Part shown: positions 30,856-42,080 of the stretch, one piece after another | Position numbering within the stretch: position 1 is the stretch's first letter | Layout: each line of letters begins with the position of its first letter | Origin: Symsagittifera roscoffensis | Taxonomy: Eukaryota > Xenacoelomorpha > Acoela > Convolutidae | Length of the DNA: 60,000 nucleotides | Assembly: GCF_963678635.1 (NCBI RefSeq) | Contig: NC_087066.1 | Span: forward strand, 51,478,312-51,538,311 | Direction of reading: 5' to 3' | Position numbers and translations under genes: made by a program | Notes under the pieces: generated by a model | The model's input: the letters and a program-made list of their open reading frames with translations, nothing else | The model's database searches: none | What the model was told of the DNA's origin: nothing

Positions 30856-33800
30856 ACGTCCCATACTTTAGTCTCCTGGAGCAACGCAACCGCTGGTTTG
30901 TTCTGTGCTATCCAATTTGCCGACTCCTATCTTCTCGTCTTATCCCCCTATGCAGATTAGCTGTATGACCACCGACCTTTCCTTCTGGTCCAGGATTTGG
31001 ATGCACCTTGCCTTAACGGATCAACCTTAGGCGCCCTGCAACATCAGGCCTCTTTTCTGGGAACCTCTACAAAACCCGTTTGTTGACTTCTCGGAGAGCA
31101 GATGCTGCTCTTTGAAACAGAGATACTTCGTAATCCAATCAGATTTCGAGTGGCCTTTCATGAAAGGGATCTTCATGCCACTGTTTCCATTACTCTTTTC
31201 CAACTGTCAATTGGCTGTATTTGCTGTCTAATTTCTTGCTGCAAGTTCTGTAACGATACAAATCTCAATTGTTAATGAAGAGCATTTAATTCGAAAAAAG
31301 GTGCTTTTTGAGCTAGTTTTTAGTATTTAGTAAATGAGATACCACAAACAATCGTCGGAAGGGTCGAGTGATATATAATATTTAAATACTTGCGAAAAAA
31401 GCGAGCGAGTAGGCATAAATACGGAAATAACATGTAAAAAATTAGATTTACGCCAGGAGTGTTAGTGTTAAAACTTACTTGTAATGTACTTTTTGATGTT
31501 TCAGATTTTAATTGATGATGATTGTGTTAATCGAAAACTTTTTGCACCATTGATTTTTTCAGTTAATTTTTTTTCAAGCTTATTTTAGTGCCTTCTTGTC
31601 AGCCAAAAATCCTAAAAACCCAAAGAAAAAGAATTTTTTTTTTGGTTTTTTGATAAAAACTGTTAGACTTGCGATTAGCAAAGGTATTGAACCAAGTATC
31701 AGAGTTTTACCCCGTGATCAATTTAGTTTTCAGGACGCATCTGGACTCATCTAGTGCTACCTTGGAAAATGAGATGTTTTTTTTTATAATTCAAAGGTGT
31801 AAAAGTGAAAAAAAAAATCAATCAGTTGTTCATTTAGTTAAGAGGATTGAAAGTTTTCCAAATCACTGGTTCCTGATTTTTTTGTTATTCATTTGCTGAA
31901 AATTTGATAATTGTGAAGATTGTAAGTTAACGTAGTAAGTTTTTCCTTACTGCGAACTGAAGATGACATTGAAAACTAACTGTGAATAAAACTGGATGTT
32001 TTCGAACTATTTTTTTCTTCAAAAATAGCCTGAGAATTATTTCTGAAATTTAATAGAAGCTGAGTAAACTGTGAATCCAAAATGTTCTTTTGTTCAAGAA
32101 TTAAGGTATCAAGGAGTCTCTATTAGAGCGATCCAAGCAAAATATGCCCTAAGATTCGTTAAAGCATTTTTTGACAATTTTTTGTCTATCGCAGTAACAT
32201 TCGTCTCATTTTGAAAGTATTGATTATGCTTGCGATTAGCAAGCCTTATCAAATTGGAATATAGACCTATTTTCCGGATTAGCAATTTGTTTAACAGAAT
32301 CACTTGGTATCTTGGTTTATTATGAATTTAATATCATAGCGTCTCCTGCACACTTGGTCTCGAGGTAAAGGTCCTGTGTTCGAAGATAACCAGGACCTGT
32401 ATTTTTCAAAGTGAAAGTGTTTGTTTCAAATAAAATTGACGGCCTGTTGTTTGTGCTTATGAATTGTCGGCGTAGTTGCCGCATCTTAGAATCCTTTTTT
32501 ATGGTGTACGCAATTTTCATTGTAGTTGCTTTTAGATTTAATGCAGCTTCTTGTAGCATTTTTTTCGTTTTTAAAAACTATTACAGCGTAAATTTGGGTG
32601 GTTTCAAGGGAAATACAACTTTTAGGCTCCCCTCCGGATATCACAAAATGTCAAATTCTTACACCAGATTTTATAGTTCAAAGTTTTCATGGCAACACTT
32701 TTGTTTTGTTCTTCTGGAAAATACCCAAGTTTTGTCGGATCAGTTGCATCTCGATAATTGTTTTTTTTTGAATTTTCATTAAACGCCGTCGGTTGTGTTT
32801 CTAGACGAAAGTAGAATATCATTACAGACAACATTTTGAAGTTTTTCAGTTGTGGTTTTTTGTAATTTTTTTGACTTAGTGGCTTTCCTTTCCTGTCTGC
32901 TAGCTTGCAATGTTATTTCTATCTGGTATCGCAAGTGTTGCGAAGCTCTGCGTCGCCTCTGTGTCATAAATTCGTATTGTACTCCTACTATCGAATGTAT
33001 CTATTTTTACTCTTTCGTTCAGATCCGCTCATAGCCAAACGAACGAAAAACATTAAAATTTGCAAAAACAAATCTATTTTTGTTTGTTTGTGGTCGGAAA
33101 TTTCTGTGTTACTTGCACAGCAACCGGCTATCCTTGTTGTGATCGGTAGTTTTCTTTTCAGTTTCAACTGACTCTTTGCACCGTTTTGAGGAATATTGCA
33201 TCAACAGTGGGTGCGTTAAAATTTGAAGAAAAATTGTGAGACAGTTCATGTCGAAAAACATTTTCCAAACCTAAAATGTCTTCTTCGGCTAATTGGCTCT
33301 TTGAAATGATATTATTAGCTTAACTGACTGTTTTTGTTCGGAGGTTCATCCTTGGTTTGAACTATTTTTGGTGATAGAAATCGTAATTTAATTAAAGTTC
33401 TGAGTGTGTTTAAAAGCGCTATCAATTCTTATATTAGCTTCATCAGATCAACCTATTAAAAATCAAATTTTTCATATCAGGTTTGGTGTAGATGTATAAA
33501 TATTTTAGTTTTTTATGGAATCAAATCGTAAGTTAAGTGCATATTTGTTGGCTCCGACGAATGTGAAAAAAAAAACAGTTCATTATCTTACCCTGATAAG
33601 AAAAGACAAGTTGATCTGACCTACATTGCCTGTCCTGGATTTCTTTTAAAAATACATTTACTACCCTGTCCAGACTGTTAGATGTTAGTTATTTTTTGCA
33701 TTTGGAGTGCAACGTTCAGATTCTGTCTTCTGATGTAATTAGGCGAGGTGAAATTATTGGTGTTGTAAACCTTTTTTTTTGGCGAGACGCTTGAATTTAT

Positions 33801-34244
33801 TTCAACCTTTGAGCTTTCACTAAGTTTGCAAGCTTTTTTTTACTTATACTAGTCGAGCGCATAAGGCAAATGGATGCGCCTGGTTCCATTTTGTATATTG
33901 AGCGCAACGAGAAATAATTCCAAAAACAAAGTGTTTCATCGTTGGAATTTTTTACAATCAACTTTGATCGTCAACCGAAAAGTCGATCAGCCCAAAATAT
34001 TCGCTCTGACGAATCTGAATAAAAAACAGTTGACGACGCTGTTTAATTTGCGTTGAATAAGAGCAAGAGAGGAATCAGATGCTAAAAACAGTAAGAGAAG
34101 CTTCGCGTCTTACGTGTTGTATCACTTCCTGTTTCTCTTAATTTATCTATTCTTCATCCTTTAGAGGTGGAATGTTTTCTTTTCTAATTCATCATCAAGT
34201 GGCTATTTCCCCTTTTTAAATACAGCGCAGCATCTTATTTTCAG
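30856..34244. other. Intergenic region upstream of the MARCH-like gene
   Basis: AT-rich with no convincing coding region apart from repeats. Plus-strand frames at 32411-33171 overlap repeat sequence and have no domain. The 5' UTR exon(s) and promoter of the downstream gene are probably here or further upstream, but no TATA or start element stands out. Confidence 0.5.
32229..32540 (+). repeat. SINE-like dispersed repeat, member 1
   Basis: Starts at tgcgattagcaag, continues through a tRNA-like part with ttcgaagataaccaggacct (B-box position) and then gtcggcgtagttgc...gcaattttcat. The first half matches 55411-55595 and the last part matches 38430-38510 and 39575-39650. Shared order in four places supports one family. 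Confidence 0.6.
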
Positions 34245-34296
34245 GTTTCTTGTAACTGTAATCTTAGAATGAAACTAGATCATTGTGGCACTTAAA
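34245..34296 (+). promoter_or_regulatory. 5' UTR end with a short upstream ORF
   Basis: A good acceptor (ttattttcag, ends 34244) suggests that a 5' UTR exon precedes. Within the leader an ATG at 34269 opens an 8-codon ORF that stops at 34295, one base before the main ATG at 34297. Such a close uORF could damp translation and allow reinitiation; that is inference. Confidence 0.5.
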
Positions 34297-34525
34297 ATGA
34301 CTACTTCCATTCTGCCGGAAAGTCAGTTACAAAATTCGCCAGAATTGAAAGATGAATCAGACTCACATAAAACACAGACCGCAGATGAACAGATGGCGAA
34401 AGATTCGGCCCCCGAGTCATCTGAACGAGTATCCAAAGCGGCGAAGACGAAGCGCACTTCTTCGTACGCCCAGGACGAATCAAGCACCGATCAAGACCAG
34501 TGTCGAATCTGCCAAATCGGAGACA
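34297..34525 (+). CDS. MARCH-like gene, exon with N-terminus and first RING Cys pair
   Basis: 76 codons plus one base. Ser/Lys/Glu-rich, probably disordered N-terminus, then CRICQIGD. Donor gtaagt at 34526. The intron (482 bp) splits the RING-CH domain. Confidence 0.9.
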
Positions 34526-37500
34526 GTAAGTTCAAATTATTTCTCCACTTCGCTCAACGGTCTCAAAAAGGGGAAGTTCTTGCTATGCTCAGATTTGTAT
34601 ACTTCCAAGTGTTGGATTGGTATATTAAAGGGGTGCAGTTTTTTTTCTGTAGAGATCCTGCTTAACTTATCTTCTGGTCTAGTGAGAGCAGTTTTTGCAC
34701 ATCGTTTAATTTTACGTTTTTAACAATTTTTTTGTAAAGCGAAACCTATACTTTGTTCGGTTTGATACTTGTTGGTTTATCGGCCCAAAATGCGAGAGGC
34801 TGTCGTGAAATTGTTGACGGCGATTAGAGAGAGTTTCGAACGAGAGCACACGATATAATTTTTAAAATTCAACCGACGTCGCTGTGCGGAATAATCATAC
34901 CCCGAGTCTTGTTCTCGTGAAACACAAATTGCCTTCTCAGTTTGAGAAAGTGTGGAGTTTAAATTGTTCTACAGGTTGTTTTGTTTTATTTATTCGCATG
35001 TTTTCAGCGCACAGTTCCGATAACCCACTGATCACGCCGTGCAAATGTGCGGGCTCAGTGCGTTACGTGCATCAGAACTGCCTTCAGAAATGGATCAAGA
35101 GCAGTGACATCAAATGTTGCGAGCTCTGTCGCTACGAGTTCAAAATGCAGACCAAACTCAAGCCCTTCTCAAAAGTAAGATTGTTCACTGCCAGTCGAAA
35201 ATTATACAACTGTTGCTCCGACTTCGGGATAAGAAGGAACTTATCAGCGATTGGGTATTTTTCATCATTAAATCACGTATCCGAAACAAATGTCGCACAA
35301 CAAAAATATACATGATACCCTGTCGTTCGTAATTATAGCTGGATGAAAAATTTCTGGGAAGGTTTTCCAGTGTCGACAAAAAGCGGTTACAAGTTTGCTG
35401 TCATTGTGATTTTGAAGAAGTAGAGTTGAATTTAGTCTTTAAGCTACTAAATACACTAGCGGAGTTGGGTTGTAAGATCAGTTTATTTTCCCAATTAATA
35501 CGCAAAGTTCTGTATCCAATGCAAATTGGATCCTGGAATTAAATTATTGGATGAATTATCAAAACAAGATTATTTGCGCCGTTTTGAGGCTCAGTTTTTT
35601 TATTGGAAGTTTTAGCTTTCCTATTCTAGCATCCCCATCCTGCATCGCACTAAATTTTAGCCCCCCCCCCCCCACCCCCCATGACACAAAATCGCAGTAT
35701 CATGGGCTATCATTTTTGGTACTAGAATCGGGAACTGCATCAGAATTGTATTTTTTTTTCGTTATTTTACTGCGACAACAAAAAACAATTTGCTAATTGA
35801 TCAGAGAGGTCAGCTGTGTGTCAGTTTCTTGTTATTCTAAGTTGAGTGTGGGCTTGGTGTTTTTTTTTCAGTGGGAGAAATTGGACATGTCGAACAGTGA
35901 GCGTCGGAAGATTCTGTGTTCTATTGGGTTTCATCTAGTGGCAATAACATGTGTGATCTGGTCCCTCTATGTCCTCATACAGCGCACAGCACAGGAGATC
36001 AGACACAGGGAGTTCCACTGGCCCTTTTGGACTAAACTGGTGGTAGTGGCCATCGGCTTCATCGGAGGAATCGTCTTTATGTATGTGCAGTGCAAAGTTT
36101 ACGTGCAACTCTGGCGTCGACTCAAGGCAAGTTACAACTGCGAATTTGGAGTGTGAATAAACCAGCCACAGTATAAATCCGAAAAATAAACCAGCCAGAA
36201 CATTTGCCCCAGATTATCATGTCAACCTGATGAAAATTACATCATCTGATTGAGACTCACTCGAAGTTCGTAACTGTTCCATAATTGTTACTGAACTATT
36301 ATGTAGCAAATGCGTATTTTCGGCTGGTTTATACTTTGGCTGGCTTGCAAAAGATTTGGTTCCGCGTTTTTTGTAGAAACAATCAAACTAATTAAGTTTA
36401 TCATTGGTATACTGAAAAAAAAACTATTGCTGGGAGTTCAGTATCGCTTTTGAAATCGATTAGTTTTTCATCCGCCGATTGATCCGCTACATTTATCTAC
36501 AAGCGGTGCCAAGATTTGACCTGGGTCTACTTTATCTCTCCTTTTTTTTTTTTCAAAAATACATACGATTGAAAATATCTTCAACAAAAAGAGAAATAGA
36601 TTGTAAAATAGATCCCGAATTCAAATCTAGAAATATATGCATATCTGCTTCGTCAGTTAAGAAGCAGATCTTCTGGCGGTTTATGGAGGCCAAGCTTAAA
36701 TGCTAAATAAAACTCTCAACCTTTTTCCCATGAGCTTGAGCTTGCATGATGTTTTTAAATGATTTTTTTGGCTTTAGTGTAGAATTTGAATCTTAAATAT
36801 GCTCGCAATAAATCATTTCAATTATCACCTGCGATAATTATTAATACGTGAAATAAGCTTAATACGTGAAAACACGAAGTAACTGCTAAAAGTAAGCATT
36901 GAATGCGTGAAGAAATGCATACTATGCAAGAGGCTTTTACCGAACTGGTTAATGTTTAGGCGTTCAACCGTGTAATTTATGTGCAAAACAACCCTTTGAG
37001 CTCCTTAGCGGCCCAAAACGTGCAAGAGTCTAACAACCAAACACTGCCTGTGCAAAGTAGCAGCAACAGCAAAACGCCTCCTCTTTTCGACAGTTCGAGT
37101 CTGGCTTCGGCTGCTATTTTGACCTCTTCTCGCCCATCGTGCTCTTCCTCGACTGCGAATCTCCAAGGTCACCACAGTTACCAAGGTCACGAAAGGCCAG
37201 ACTCGAATCTTCAGCAGCCACGGAGTTTTTGTTCTCAAAGTGCGAAGTTGCATCAACCCGAAAGCGAAAATGCTATAAGTGTAACGCAAAGCTGTGATTC
37301 CAAAATGGACAAACATGTTTTACATGCACAATCAGAGCAAGAACATTTTTGTGCTAATTTGAACAGCTTTCCCACAACTTTCCCGACACAAAATGCGGAC
37401 GATGTTGCTTTCGTGTCAAGTGATGTAAATGTTAGCAGTTCAATGCGGAGTGCAATCCAGAATCGAGGTGGCGGAAGTTCCGAGTTCCAGTGCTTCGCTC

Positions 37501-37610
37501 CGAACTCCAGCGAAGTGAGGGTCGATCTGAGCTACGTGCCGGAGTCTACTGAACAACCAGAAGATCAGAAAATTGCGACGGAGTTGAAATGTTACGTCTC
37601 ACAGGTGTGA
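34297..37610 (+). CDS. Membrane-associated RING-CH E3 ubiquitin ligase (MARCH1/8-like), 4 exons
   Basis: Exons 34297-34525, 35008-35174, 35872-36126 and 36960-37610 join in phase to 433 aa. Residues 69-117 form the RING-CH (C4HC3) domain: Cys69/Cys72, Cys88/Cys90, His98/Cys101 and Cys114/Cys117. Two membrane segments follow (about 147-168 and 187-206, with [15 protein letters not shown] after the second), then NRVIYVQN and a Ser/Asn/Gln-rich tail of about 205 residues. This order and these motifs are those of vertebrate MARCHF1/MARCHF8, which ubiquitinate membrane proteins in endosomes and the plasma membrane. ATG 34297 was chosen because upstream in-frame sequence offers no other ATG before the acceptor. 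The gene is the only apparently intact host gene here. MARCH8 versus MARCH1 cannot be decided. Confidence 0.93.
35008..35174 (+). CDS. MARCH-like gene, RING-CH exon
   Basis: Acceptor ttttcag ends at 35007. Encodes [20 protein letters not shown], then NCLQKWI and CCELCRYEF, ending at LKPFSK in phase 0 before gtaaga. The following intron is 697 bp. Confidence 0.95.
35872..36126 (+). CDS. MARCH-like gene, transmembrane exon
   Basis: Acceptor in a T-run (ttttttttcag). 85 codons from WEKLDMS to LWRRLK with both membrane segments. The frame would run on to a stop at 36156, but homology to the family requires splicing at 36126, where the donor is aag/gcaagt. Confidence 0.93.
36127..36959 (+). other. 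GC-AG intron in the MARCH-like gene
   Basis: 833 bp beginning gcaagt and ending aatgtttag. The donor matches the known consensus for GC-AG introns (AG/GCAAGT). The nearest GT (36131) would put exon 4 out of the frame that encodes the family motif NRVIYVQN, so the GC donor is the consistent choice. Confidence 0.8.
36960..37610 (+). CDS. MARCH-like gene, C-terminal tail exon
   Basis: 216 codons beginning [10 protein letters not shown], which continues the family sequence after LWRRLK, then a low-complexity tail with many Ser, Asn and Gln residues and no second domain. Ends at TGA 37608-37610. Confidence 0.88.
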   Translation, partial: AFNRVIYVQNNPLSSLAAQNVQESNNQTLPVQSSSNSKTPPLFDSSSLASAAILTSSRPSCSSSTANLQGHHSYQGHERPDSNLQQPRSFCSQSAKLHQPESENAISVTQSCDSKMDKHVLHAQSEQEHFCANLNSFPTTFPTQNADDVAFVSSDVNVSSSMRSAIQNRGGGSSEFQCFAPNSSEVRVDLSYVPESTEQPEDQKIATELKCYVSQV

Positions 37611-38085
37611 CCAAACTGGGACGACATTGATTTAACTCTAAGCCGAACAAAGCAACTCAATTTCAAAAATACTGTATTTGCATTTCTCAGAACTTATTTT
37701 TCTATAGAACGAACTCATATCTTCATAGTTAGTTTATGTAATAGATGGAATCTCATATTGGCAGAAAGAGGAAGCTGTGTTGCATGTAGATAATTTAACT
37801 TTGTGGACTACTGAACTCTTTGTGAAGTGTGGCCATTATTTATTAATAAGGAAATGTAAACAGTGTTTTCTTCGAAGCCTGAGCAATAGTTAACTAAGTG
37901 TATGGAAATTCATGATGAGTAACTGTTGTTTCTTTTCGCAATTGATGTTTATTGTTACTGTCAACTGATGAATATCTGAGTTTGTAAATCTCAACAGAAA
38001 CTCATTTGTCGATAAACATAGTTTTCAAATAGCCAGACGATATCTTCAGTCGAGCGAACTGTAGAAAAACAGAAATCTGAATAAA
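37611..38085 (+). promoter_or_regulatory. 3' UTR and polyadenylation signal of the MARCH-like gene
   Basis: About 470 bp AT-rich downstream sequence ending with aataaa at 38080-38085 and a T-rich stretch after it. Part of this UTR (from 37758) is copied in tandem at 38924; in that copy the hexamer has decayed to aaaaat. Confidence 0.6.
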
Positions 38086-38923
38086 TATTAAACTTTTATG
38101 ACAAAAAATTAACCTCTCGCAGTCTTTAGTTCAGCCTTTTTTTTACATTTGCGAGAGCAAGTTTCTTGTAATCGGGAACTAGACTTTTTCCCCTAAAACA
38201 ATTTTTCTTACAAGAAATTGAACTTGCTTTAGTTCATAACCATAACAGTTTCCAGGTTCTCCAGTTTCCAGTAACCATAACAGTTTCTCAACTAGCCTGG
38301 AGGTAACGCGGCTCCTTTTACACCCCAAGGTCTGGGATTTGAGTCCCGTTAGGACTTAATTTTTTCAGTAAGTCTATAATTGATTTTTTTTTCCGGTAAA
38401 AATTGAACTGTCGTACTTTCGTTTGTCTGCTCAATTTTTGTCGGCGTAGTTGCAATATCACGGAGTTTTTTTTGTGCTATGAGCAATTTTCATTATAGGG
38501 GCAAGTGTTAATTATTGTAGCTACAGAAGATACTTGAAACTTCCTACCACATCTTTTTTTTACTCAACAGGTGTCTTAACGATTGTCGGCTTTGTTTCCG
38601 CTTCGTAAGTTTTGTTCCGATGCTACGTTAAAATTCAAACGTCCTGCTTGGATTTTTTTTGCCTAGAACTTCTGTTTGATAAAATCAGGTATTATGAAAA
38701 TGAATGGGATTGAATTTTTTAAATTGTTTTTCGAGACGTTTTAGAAGTTTTGACGTTTTTTGCTTTACTCAAAAACTACTCTACCGATTGTCAAAAAAGG
38801 GGTCTCTGTGAAAAAACCGCTTTCTCCCCTGTCTGCTCGCTCACATAATCCCCTAGTCTCTTAATACTTTATCCCGCTTGTAGCCTTCGAAAAAAATCTG
38901 CGGGGGTTGACAATATTTTCCTC
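37758..38923. repeat. Tandem duplication of the gene's 3' flank, copy 1
   Basis: Begins ttggcagaaagaggaagctg inside the 3' UTR and ends after gggggttgacaatattttc. The next copy starts at 38924. Divergence is a few percent, so this event is older than the 43-55 kb duplication. Confidence 0.9.
38292..38520 (+). repeat. tRNA-derived SINE-like element, member 2
   Basis: Head 38292-38357 resembles a tRNA: A-box-like tagcctggaggtaacgc, an anticodon-like loop, and a T-arm gggatttgagtccc (B box). The body continues with gtcggcgtagttgc and gcaattttcattatag, shared with 32467-32520. Confidence 0.6.
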
Positions 38924-40054
38924 TTGGCAGAAAGGAAGCTGTGTTGCATGTAGATAATTTAACTTTGTGGCCTACTGAACTCTTTGTGAAGTGTGGCCAT
39001 TATTTATTATTAAGGAAATGTAAACAGTGTTTTCTTCGAAGCCTGAGCAATAGTTAACTAATTGTATTGAAATTCAGGATGAGTAACTGTTGTTTCTTTT
39101 CGCAATAGATGTTTATTGTTACTGTCAACTGATGAATATCTGAGTTTGTAAATCTCAACAGAAACTCATTTGTCGATAAACTTAGTTTTCAAATAGCCAG
39201 ACGATATCTTCAGTCGAGCGAACTGTAGAGAAACAGAAATCTAAAAAAATACTAAAAACTTTTATTACAAAAAATTACCCTCTCGCAGTCTATTGTTAAG
39301 CCTTTTTATACATTTGCGAGAGCAAGTTTCTTGTAATCGGGAACTAGACTTTTTCCCCTAAAACAACTTTTCTTACAAGAAATTGAACTTGCTTTAGTTC
39401 ATAACCATAACAATTTCCAGTTTTGTTCTCACCTAGCCTGGAGGTAACGCAGTTCCTTTTACACCCTAAGGTCTGGGGTTTGAGTCCCGTCAGGACTTAT
39501 TTTTTTCAGTAAGTCTTCAATTGAATTATTTCCGGTAAAAATTGAACTGTCGTACTTTCGTTTGTTTGCTCAGTTTTTGTCGGCGTAGTTGCAATATCAG
39601 ATTTTTTTTTGTGCTATAAGCAATTTTCATTATAGTGGCAAGTGTTAATTAGTGTAGCTACAGAAGATACTTGAAACTTCCTACCACATCTTTTTTTTGC
39701 TCAACAGGTGTCTTAACGATTCTCGGCCTTGTTTCCGCTTCGTAAGTTTTTTTCTGATGCTATGTTAAAATTCAAACTTCATGCTTGGATTTTTCGCCTT
39801 CAACTTCTGTTTGATAAAATCAGGTTTTATGAAAATGAATGAGATTGAATTTTTTAAATAATTTTTTGAGACGTTTTAGAAATTTTGACGTTTTTTGTTT
39901 TACTCAAAAACTACTCTACCGATTGTCAGAAAAGGGGTCTCTGTGAAAAAACCGCTTTCTCCCCTGTCTGCTTGCTCACATAATCCCCTAGTCTCTTAAT
40001 ACTTTATCCCGCTTGTAGCCTTCGAAAAAATCTTCGGGGGTTGACAATATTTTT
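38924..40054. repeat. Tandem duplication of the gene's 3' flank, copy 2
   Basis: Repeats 37758-38923 at an offset of about 1166 bp with small indels and substitutions (for example gtggcctact for gtggactact). Confidence 0.9.
39433..39655 (+). repeat. tRNA-derived SINE-like element, member 3
   Basis: Tandem copy of member 2 (ctagcctggaggtaacgc ... ggtttgagtcccg ... gtcggcgtagttgc). It arose with the 1.17-kb duplication, not by retroposition. Confidence 0.6.
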
Positions 40055-40640
40055 TGGATTGTTTTTCTTTTTCTCAAAAAATACTCTTCCAAATCTGAGA
40101 TTGTTGGTTTAATTCAATAAAAATGCTTGTGAAAACTTTTTCTGAATAAGCGACAAGACGCAAATTTTTCTAGATAGAAAATTATGTTTCTCGGAAGTAT
40201 AAAATATTTGGTTTTTTGAGCGTTTTTCGAAACTTTTCGAATTTTCTCGAGAACTAGCCGCCCAAATCTGAGAGTTTCAATCGAAATTGTGTTCAATCCA
40301 AATAGCGGGTTGTGCCGAGCTTTCCTGCATAACTGCCTGCGCCAATTTTGTAAAATAACATTTTATGGCCCTCGGAGTAGTCAATCTTGTTTTTTTTTTC
40401 AAACGTTCCTTGAAACATTTTGAATTCTCTCAAAACTAACCGCACAAATTTGAGTTTTTGGATTCAATCGAAAATGCAGATTGTGTAAACTTCGACTGCA
40501 TGAGTGGCTAGACCCAAATGTTTTTAATACAAAAGCTATCATTCTCGGAAAAGGCAAATTTTTGATTTGTTGACCGATTTTTGTAAATTTTTTGACTTAT
40601 CTTGATAACTATTCTGCTTTTATTTACAGTTTTTTTCCGT
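39890..40640. repeat. Degenerate tandem repeat of ~175 bp
   Basis: The phrase ctcaaaaactactctaccg recurs in altered form near 39905, 40075 (ctcaaaaaatactcttcc), 40245 (ctcgagaactagccgccc), 40430 (ctcaaaactaaccgcac) and weakly at 40600. Each is followed by a Phe/Gln-like ttcaatcgaaa and a ttctcgg motif. A related piece also lies at 38765 and at 55970, again beyond a SINE-like head. It may be the body of the same mobile element. Confidence 0.55.
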
Positions 40641-41830
40641 TGAAAAATTAAAGTACCCATCTATACAATTTCCTCTAACTAAACATCATAATTTTATGAA
40701 AAAGTTAGCTGTCATAAGTTTTTGAAGTTCAAGGATTTTCAAATAATATGTTTTTTCCTTTAATTTCTCAAGCTATGAACTATAGTAATAGTAGCAGTTC
40801 ATAGTCCTAATACATCTTAGTTTCAGAAGCTTTTTTGAATTTACTTCTTTACTTCTTGATTTTGATTCAGTTTTTTTTTTCTAACTGGGTTATTTTATAT
40901 AAAAAAGTCTCAACGTATAATAACTTCAGCGTGGTACTAAGTTCTTTGAAATGCAAAGCGGGCATCTTTGAAATACTAAACATCGCTGATTTTCGCCAAT
41001 ACTTTTTGAAGAAAGCCTTTTTTGAAATGAGTTTTGATAACTCTAAACTGCAATAAAAAAATCAAAGTCTGAACAATTGATTGACTTTGAAAAGTTTTAC
41101 ACGAAAGATGTCAAATGAAAATTTTTTGTCATTACTAATATTCTGGGCTATCTTCTAGTTGTGAAAAAAATGCATTCAATGCTGCTAGTATGTGAGATAC
41201 ATTCAGGGTACGTGGATGACTGTTGACTCCCGCTGGTGCTAGATGTTTCCGTTTGAAACAAAAAACTTCAAATAAGATTTTTGTGAGATATTCGATTTTC
41301 CGCACGTGGTTGCGAATTACAAATTCCCATCCATTGAAAACATATACCTTTTACGCTTTCTGGAACCGCACTTCAGCCAACATTCGATTCGAATATCCTT
41401 GTTTGATTTTTGCTCTAAGCTGTTTTTTTTTTGTTTGTTGAATGTCCTCCAATTTAACCTTTAATTTCGATTCCGCTGAAAAATATAAATGCTTTTTTAG
41501 ATTTTCTTTCGTTAGAAAAAAAAACTTTCAAATTGATTTCAAATTGATTGGAGCTCTTGCTAATTGAGTGTAGGATTACTGCTCTTTGCAGTACTTAAGT
41601 GCTGAGGAAGCGTCAAATTACTTAAGGTTGATTTGTAATACATATACATGTAACTTTGCATCCTTCCCTTTTTAATTTGCTTTTAAAGTGAAAAGCAATT
41701 GATTTCACCGAGAGTTGTTTTTAGCCTATCCTGTCTGCTAAAAAATGTTAACATATGCGATAGCAATTAATTTATAATCGGAAACTCGTTTCAGACTAGG
41801 GTTGCAATGTTTAAAACATCTTTAAAATAC

Positions 41831-41880
41831 GTTTAATACAGTGTTTAAAACACCGAATAATTTAGTGTTTAAAACACCTT
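41831..41880. repeat. Short direct repeat of a near-palindrome
   Basis: gtgtttaaaacacc occurs twice 24 bp apart and a weaker version precedes it. Function unknown; could be chance in AT-rich DNA. Confidence 0.4.
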
Positions 41881-41904
41881 CCCCTGATTGGCAGATTTTC
41901 TAGT

Positions 41905-42080
41905 GTGCTTTGGCCTAATTGTTGTGATAATTAAATAGAGATGAATGATCATCAAGTTGAACTTTCCGAAGTGCAAGAAATCAAAGAAGCTATCAGCTCC
42001 AACCCGAACTGGATATTCCCGACACGATTAAGAATTTACTGAACCTCATTGAAATTCAACAAACGAAAAATCAAATACTA
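41905..42080 (+). mobile_element. LINE 5' fragment (ORF1 start), isolated
   Basis: Matches 43185-43360: tggcctaattgttgtgataa, then an ATG (41941) frame of 33 codons with EVQEIKEAISSN, ending by frameshift at 42042. The same 5' sequence introduces the longer copy at 43220, so two separate or duplicated 5' ends of one LINE family lie 1.28 kb apart. Confidence 0.55.

Noticed and set aside
35797-36156. Separate 119-aa gene starting before the transmembrane exon
   Set aside because: The N-terminal part is intron read-through. The sequence from 35872 on is exon 3 of the MARCH-like gene with a clear T-run acceptor.
37968-38010. Hammerhead ribozyme core (ctgatga ... gaaac) in the MARCH 3' UTR
   Set aside because: The bases between the two core parts do not form a stem II directly adjoining them, and no flanking stem I/III pairing was found. 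The second occurrence at 39131 is just the tandem duplicate.
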